In this document: positions 58,198 through 64,000 of the stretch, in pieces
How the letters are laid out: every line of letters starts with the position of its first letter
Position numbering within the stretch: position 1 is the first letter of the stretch
Assembly: GCA_012656075.1 (NCBI GenBank)
Contig: JAAKBF010000053.1
Location: forward strand, 310,001-374,000
Direction of reading: 5' to 3'
DNA from: Phytophthora hibernalis
Lineage: Eukaryota > Oomycota > Peronosporomycetes > Peronosporales > Peronosporaceae
Length of the DNA: 64,000 nt
The notes under the pieces: model-generated
Databases searched by the model: none
Seen by the model: the letters and a program-made list of their open reading frames with translations, nothing else
Told to the model about the DNA's origin: nothing
Made by a program: the position numbers and the translations under genes

Positions 58198-61194
58198 ATG
58201 GCGGCGGAGCACGAGCAGCGCAGACCGGGCATCGACGCCATGGCCGGCATGGACAGCACCATCGACGAGGCGACGTTCCCTTCCACGCCGTACTCGGCAG
58301 TGCAGGCGCAGCGCGAGCATCTCCAGATGCAGTTCCAGCAGCAACTGCAGCAGCATCAGCACATGCAGAACCTGCAGCTGCAACATCAACAGCAGCACAA
58401 GCAGTCGCAGCATTCCATGGACGGTATCGGACCGGCGGCGTCGACGCTCATGCAGGTGCACAGTGGAAATGTCACAAGCGTCGAGATGCACATGACGAGC
58501 AGCGCGATGCAGCAGACGCAAAACGACAGTACGTTTATGGGTGTTGCGCCCTTGCAGCTGCAAAGTACTGCAAAAAGAGGCGGCGGCACGGTCATTACCG
58601 GAGGCGAGGAGCCGGGCATGCCGCAGCTCTACAAGACCAGCAAGATGCGGCGGCCCGAGCTGTGGCAGTTCATTCGGCTCGTGGTACCTGACCCGCCGCA
58701 CCTTGCCGCCGGACGAACGTACACCAACCAAGACGCGAAAGAAGCGTACTGTCTCAAGTGCAAGCGGATCATGCACTACAATACCGGAAGCAGCAACAAT
58801 GTTAGCCGCCACATGGCCAAGTTTCACGCGACCGACCTGGCGAGCTACGCGCAGAAGATGGCGGACAAGAAGATTAAGAACAAGAAGCAGCAGGATCGGA
58901 ATACGTATGTGCACACGACCGCGGTGTCTCCGGGCAGCAGCGGCTCAGGCAGTCCGGGCACTGGGCACAAACGGAGACGGACGGAGGCAGCGATGAATAT
59001 GTCACAACGTGACGGACCTCGGTTAAGTCTGACGTTGAGCGATGACTTTCGAGTCATGGAAGCTGAAGGCGACAAGGAGGAATTGACGCAGGACGAAACG
59101 GAACAATTGAACGCGATTGTTGCTCGGTGGGTTGCCAAACACCACCACCCGTTCAGCATCACGGAAGACCCCGAATTGCAGGAACTTCTCCGCTTTGCGG
59201 CGACGTTGCGCAAGCCGGTCACGCTTCCCCGCCGAGCTCCGTACGAGCGTCCGTCCAGTCGCTGAGTGCACGCACGCGGATGGATCTCATGCGTCAGATC
59301 TCGAGCGAAGTCCTCTTCTACTCTATGGCGTCCGAGGTGTGGATAACTTCTGAGCGGGACATATTCGTGTCTTTCAGCATTCACTACCTCACGGAAAACT
59401 TCGAGCGCCGCCACTTTACGCTCGATGTACGGGAACACAGCGGCCACCAAGTGTTCGCCTATGAGATCAAAAAGGATATGCTCGATACGCTGATCTCGCG
59501 GTGGAACCTAGACCCGCGGTATTTAAGCTCAATGCTTTGGCAGTCGCAACCGCGCGTTGATGATGGTGCGAACGCAATATCACAGCCACGCACTCAGCAA
59601 GCGGAGAGTGCTGCCCACGGCTTCGAGATCATTTTGGCCCCTCTGCTGCACGGCACCAGGGAGCTAGAGGCGGACGGAATGCAGGTATTCTTCTTTGACG
59701 AGATGGTGAACAACGCTGTGGCTAGCGTGCCACCCGAGTACCTAGCGAGTGTGCAGTTTGTACGGGACCAGATTACTATCTTTCGAGACCTCGCCTTCTT
59801 CTTGACAAACCACCCACGCGCCGTGGTGCGTCTGACCAAACTCATGGCCGGCACAAGCCACCAGCGACTTGTGACCGATTCCAAAGCCTGTTGGATTAGC
59901 ACTCTCGATATGCTCAAGCGCCTTGTCAAGAAGCGCGACGTGATCCGCGATTTTTCGCGTACGCAGACACCAGCGAAGGACGCGCCGAGTTTCAATTCCA
60001 AAATTCCTCGGGACCATCATCTTCTTCCACTTCTGAAGCAGACCCCACCATGTGTCAGCGTGAGCCAACCGACGAGCAGTGGTGTGCGGTCGAGTGCCTT
60101 TGCAGCTGCTCCAACCGTTTGAGAACGTCGCACTCGCCATTGGGAAGGAGAAGTACGCGGGGTCGTCCCTTACATTCCCGCTGTTGAAGTTTTTGAAGCG
60201 CGATCTCGAAAAGGTGACCAACTTCCAGCGAGTTTTTACAAGGTATTGGAACAACGAAGCGAGCGAAAACATTAAAGGCGAAAACCCTCCGAGCGACTTT
60301 CAGACGCAAAGCCAGCATATCGCCACGCAGCTGGAGATCGTGCGGAACTTCCTGTACTCGCAGTTCAAGGCGCATTTTTCACGCGCTTGCGGCGAGCTCA
60401 TGTGGGTCTCCCAACTGGACCCTCGCTTCGTGCGGATGAAGTATCTGAGCGACGAGGAGCGCGAAGTGTGCAAGGCGCGGCTCATCGACCAGTGCTTTGT
60501 GCTCGCCAACTTCAACCAGATCCTGGCTAACCAGCGCATCAAAGCAGCCGCTGCATCGGTAGTCGCCTCCAACACCGACAACAGCTCGCTCGATCCTTCC
60601 AGCGCGACTTTCCTAGACTTCCAAGCCGGCATTCAGCCGACGCGCGAGGACCACGACACCAACATTTTTCTGCGCGAACTCCTGTTCGACGACGCGCACG
60701 ACGACCCCGCGCTCGTGTACCAGCAGCAGCAGCAACAGTTGCTGCATCAACAGGGACAGCTGGGCGACTCTCTCGGCCCCGTTCCACTTGCAGCGTCCTC
60801 CAGCTCCTCCAATGCCAATGCCGCCGCGTACATGGAGCAGGAGTCGGCGCTGCGTCTGCGCGTGGTGGACGAAGTGAGTTCCTACTACGAGGCTGTGGCT
60901 GCAGCCAAAGTGGCGGCCATGCGAGATCCTCTCAAGTGGTGGAGAGACAACACAGCCACCTTCCCTCTGCTGGTGCCTTTGGCGCGTCAGTGGTTGAGCT
61001 CTGTAGGCTCCGTGCGACCTTCGGACGTGGTGCACATCGGGGCCGGCACGCACGGGGAACTCACCACCACGTCCACCGCTCAGGGCGTGCAGGTGAACGC
61101 CACGACGGGCGCAGCGCTGCCCTATGGCTCGCACGCCGTACACTCGGAGCCCGAACTTGTGCGGGACATTATGTTTGTGCACGATAATTGCTAA
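58198..61194 (+). CDS. hAT-like BED-finger gene B, probably domesticated or decayed
   Basis: Start at 58198 (MAAEHEQRRPGID). Gln/His-rich region (residues about 40-75), then a BED-type zinc finger near 58660-58840 ('RPELWQFIRLV', 'AYCLKCKRIMHYN', 'NVSRHMAKFH'). The hAT body begins at about 59120 ('ARWVAKHHHPFSITEDPEL', as in many hAT proteins), then 'SMASEVWITSERD', in which the residue two before Trp (first catalytic Asp in active hATs) is Glu. 'WISTLDMLKRLVKKRDVI' (59890) and a C-terminal dimerisation block 'DPLKWWRDNTATFPLL' (60930) complete it; a Gln7 run lies near 60720. Three frame breaks (about 59239, 60000-60003, 60099-60101) all look like one lost base. With them repaired the gene is a single long frame of about 1,000 codons, so it may be intact. 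No terminal inverted repeats were seen. Confidence 0.7.
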
Positions 61195-61346
61195 AAATAG
61201 AAACGTTGTGCTTATTGGACAAATTACAAATTCTTTTTAACCAATCAAAGCTTGTGTGCACCCCGTTCTGGTGAGACGACAGGCACTCTGCAAATTGCTT
61301 GATCAGGGGGAGGAGCGCTCGCCACCAAGCTAATTAGCCAGGTATA

Positions 61347-62448
61347 ATGCCGCACCCGCGCTTCCCCAAGATCGAGATCCAGGAGCTGCGCGACGACTTC
61401 ATCCGTTTCGAGCTCTCGGAGACGGACGCCAGCGTGGCCAACGCTATCCGCCGCGTCATGATCTCGGAGGTGCCCACGCTCGCCATCGACCTCGTGAGCG
61501 TCGAGATCAACACGTCCGTCATGACGGACGAGTTCCTGGCGCACCGACTGGGCATGATCCCGCTCAACTTCGACGGCGGACTGGAGAACTTCCGCCAGCG
61601 GTTCGTGTACTCGCAGGACTGCGATTGCGACGAGAACTGCCCCAACTGCAGCGTCGAGTTCTCGCTGGACGTGACGGCGGACGGCGGCGTCCTGTCTGTC
61701 ACGAGCGAGGCGCTCAAGTCATCGGACCCGTACATCCGCCCCGTCAACTTCTCGTCCGAGGAGGAGCTCAACAACACACAGGACACGGGCGTCATCATCG
61801 CCAAGCTCGGCCCCGGCCAGCGACTGCGCCTCTCGGCCATCGCCAAGCTCGGCGTCGGCAAGGAGCACGCCAAGTGGTCCCCGTGGCCGTGGCCACGTTC
61901 ATGTACGACCCTATTATCACGCTCAACCAGGCCGTGCTAAGCACGTACTCGCCCGAGCAGAAGGCCGAGCTGTATAAGAGCTGTCCCACGGAGGTTTTCG
62001 AGACAGATGAGAACTATGAACAGGTACGGTTGTGAGTGAGCTGTGGTTGGAGAGAAGTTGGTTGCTGATGATGTACGGTTGTGTATTGCAGTTCACGGTA
62101 GGAGACGCCATGCGGTGCATGTACTGCGACGAGTGCGTCAAGCTGGCCGACTCGTACAAGGACAACCCGGAAGACGACTCGGCGGTGTCCATCCGGATGA
62201 GGGAAGACAAGTTCATTTTCTCAGTCGAGGTGCGTTGCATTTGCTGCTTTGGACGAGCACTGGGTATCTTGATCTCATCTCAGTGTTTGTTTGACCTGGT
62301 TACAGACTACGGGACAGCTGAAGCCCGAGGAAGTGGTGATCTGCGCGCTGGATCTGATCCGCGAGAAGCTGTCATCACTAAAGCACCAGTGCTTGGAGCT
62401 CAGCCAGGACGACCAGAGCTCGGCGGCACCGATCACGCCGTTCGGATA
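61347..62448 (+). CDS. RPB3: RNA polymerase II subunit RPB3
   Basis: Core Pol II subunit that pairs with RPB11 to nucleate assembly. Exons 61347-62023, 62092-62229 and 62306-62448. N-terminal 'RFPKIEIQELRDDFIRFEL' and 'VANAIRRVMISEVPTLAID' are signature RPB3/alpha-motif sequence; the zinc site is C-x-C-x3-C-x2-C in CDCDENCPNC; 'GKEHAKWSP' and 'VATFMYDPIITLN' follow. The C-terminal exon is short and acidic-Ser. About 323 residues, normal for the family. The conserved frame breaks in the four-C run 61879-61882, exactly between KWSP and VAVATF; exon 1 is 677 bp, one short of a multiple of three. Pol II subunits are essential and usually single copy, so I take this as strong evidence of an assembly deletion rather than a pseudogene. 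Confidence 0.93.
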
Positions 62449-62713
62449 AAAAGGTAGATACCAACCGAGTATGCATCTGGCCAGGATTGGTGTCGCTGAA
62501 GTTCGATGGATTTCTAGCTGGCCAGAAAACGGATGACAACGCAAATTGCCCGCCACCAGCTTACGAGACAGACAAACAGCACGAGGTTCCCACGAGGTGG
62601 TTACGCACCAACGTGCCCTGCTAGTTGCAGCTTGAACAGCGCCGATAGATTTATGCTGCTAGCGTTTTTGCCTTTTATTCATACAACTGATATTCCCGTG
62701 CTTCCTGTGTGCT
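62449..62713. other. Convergent 3' interval, RPB3 and ATG14-like gene
   Basis: 265 bp between convergent stop codons. A TTTATTC at about 62674-62680 reads AATAAA on the minus strand, 35-40 bp after the ATG14-like stop, a likely poly(A) signal. Confidence 0.5.
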
Positions 62714-63996
62714 TCACGAGTAGTGGGGCAAGATCTCGATGCTCCCGGCAAGTGTCTGCGAGTTTTCCAGTGCTGATATCGACGTACTGTCCGCGCTAAT
62801 GCCAGGCACAAACGGACAAGCGTTAGCTCCATGGTCACTTGCACACTCAGCCCACCACGTACCTTTGGTTTAGGTCCAGCTCGTTTGCCTCTTGATTATC
62901 ACACAGCGTTCCAAGTCGCGAAGACTTGTACACTTGCAGCAGGTTTTCGAGCAAATCGGTGGGGTGGATGGCACTGCACGGCACGCCTTGGCAAACACAC
63001 AAGAAGGCCACATTCTCATGGAGCATGCTCACTCCACGGTCAAACCCAACGCTTCCGTCTGGATAAAGCGTGTGGCATCCAGCGCCTTCACTTGTATTAC
63101 CGATCGTCGAAAACGATCCGTTGAACTCCATCGGGTGCGGGTACGTGATCTTCAGGTACTTCACAAGGCAGTGCAGCAGATGAATTACCTTGCCCAGCGC
63201 CGCAGAAACCACTTCAGGTGGCACATTCTCGTACTTTCCCGATTTTGGCAGTGGCAGTCCCACAATCGTCCTAAAAACACAGGGACATTTGCTCGTGCTT
63301 TTCTCCTCTCCTGCTCCTCCGAAACACCTTCCCGCTCGTCAGGGAGACCACTCAGCGGATCCTCCTCCACAACTTCCTCTTCTGGAGTCAGCCCAAACAG
63401 AGCGAACAGCTCCCGCAGTCTATCTCCTCTCACTTTTGCAGCATTCTGGCCCAGAACATTGTCAGAAACCAAAGTTTTTCACCTCAAATTTCACCACAAG
63501 TAGCACCTCGTCCGCCCATTGGACCTGGTAGTCCAGACACTCGAGCACCGGAGCGTGGAGGCTCTCGACTCGATGAGTCTCCTGCTGCAGCTTGTGCTGA
63601 GCCTCCTCCGCCCTCTCCGTGCGCTCCTCCAGCTTGGACGTGCGTTCCACTACCGCGATGCGCTCCGAGCAGAGCTGCTCGCGCGTCTTCATGACCTTTT
63701 CAGCCAGTTGTTCCACCTGCTTCGTGCACCTGTCCAGCCGCAGCTCCGCGTGCACCAGCGCGCTCTTCGTCTATGAGAAGGAAGGAATTTAACGTTAGTG
63801 GTTCTTTTTGTTATATTGTAATTGTCGGACGAAGACGCACATTGAGAGCGAACTCGGTCTTCTTGCGCAGGACCGCCACGTCCGCCTGCAGCGCAGATAA
63901 CATGGTGCGACGCTGCTGCAGCATGGCGGACGTACAGCTCGCGCACGAGAAGGTGTCGCGGCGACGGTGACACAGCGCACACTCGGTCTTGTCCAT
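62714..63996 (-). CDS. ATG14/Barkor-like subunit of the autophagy PI3-kinase complex
   Basis: ATG14 targets the VPS34 complex I to the ER for autophagosome formation. Start ATG at 63996 (MDKTECALCHRRRDTFSCASC): the paired CxxC knuckle (C-x2-C, C-x2-C) is typical of ATG14/Barkor. A coiled coil follows (about 63470-63780, 'EQLAEKVMKTREQLCSERI' and 'ERTERAEEAQHKLQQETHRV'), the region that binds Beclin 1. The C-terminal half has 'IVGLPLPKSGKYENVPPEVV' and 'SAALGKVIHLLHCLVKYLKI', the conserved family block. The last exon (about 62714-62802) ends 'ILPHYS'. Four or five exons; the junction near 63270-63330 again seems one base short. Because of the CxxC knuckle, ATG14 is preferred over UVRAG/VPS38. 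Confidence 0.78.
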
Positions 63997-64000
63997 TGTT

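Noticed and set aside
61347..62448. RPB3 as a pseudogene because of its frame break
   Set aside because: Protein conservation is otherwise complete, splice sites are intact and the subunit is essential; a lost C in the run at 61879-61882 explains it.

Overview
The window reads as nuclear DNA of an oomycete, most likely a Peronosporales species such as Phytophthora. This is inferred from very compact gene spacing, short introns (mostly about 45-80 bp, GT..AG), roughly 50% GC, and the gene families: FN3/Calx-beta surface proteins, a tandem inward-rectifier K+ channel, RME-8, VPS13, a LARP4-type La protein, and hAT-like BED-finger genes. There are no rRNA or tRNA genes, CRISPR arrays, bacterial operons or intact viruses. 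Species assignment is inference.

Layout. 1-6525 (-): 3'-truncated gene for a large secreted or surface FN3/Calx-beta protein. 6526-8348: about 1.8 kb without a gene. 8349-16806 (-): RME-8/DNAJC13. 16961-17789 (+): DUF1279/FAM210-like mitochondrial membrane protein. 17905-20964 (+): tandem Kir channel. 21289-22180 (+): pyroglutamyl-peptidase I. 22474-24429 (+): LARP4-like protein. 25146-27022 (-): hAT-like gene A. 27815-27976 (+): small secreted peptide. 28004-31412: divergent pair of tRNA-hydroxylase-like TrhO genes, the minus copy running into an O-methyltransferase. 31937-32843 (+): coiled-coil protein. 34463-35937 (-): TRF4-type nucleotidyltransferase. 36234-37097 (+): Tra2-like SR factor. 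37522-39979 (-): PIG-B. 40022-54311 (-): giant VPS13. 54496-55579 (+): derlin. 55822-56532 (+): RS-rich protein. 58198-61194 (+): hAT-like gene B. 61347-62448 (+): RPB3. 62714-63996 (-): ATG14/Barkor-like protein.

Functional themes. Several neighbours act on membranes: RME-8 (endosome), VPS13 (lipid transfer at contact sites), derlin (ERAD), PIG-B (GPI anchor), ATG14 (autophagy PI3K). Others handle RNA: RPB3, Tra2, TRF4, LARP4 and TrhO. I see no operon-like logic; the clustering is probably incidental. Head-to-head pairs with about 130-300 bp between start codons are frequent.

The best candidate for something new is 28004-31412. A TrhO-family tRNA U34 hydroxylase reads, after one suspected base deletion, directly into a Methyltransf_3-type O-methyltransferase. 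In Bacillus a TrhO and a Methyltransf_3 enzyme (TrmR) carry out two successive steps to 5-methoxyuridine at tRNA position 34. The fused gene sits head to head with an unfused paralog, and the two share a nearly identical inverted-repeat core.

A caution for every gene model: at more than twenty places conserved reading frames break by what looks like a single missing base, usually in a homopolymer. The parsimonious reading is uncorrected assembly error, so the frameshifts noted below should not be taken as pseudogenes without read-level evidence.
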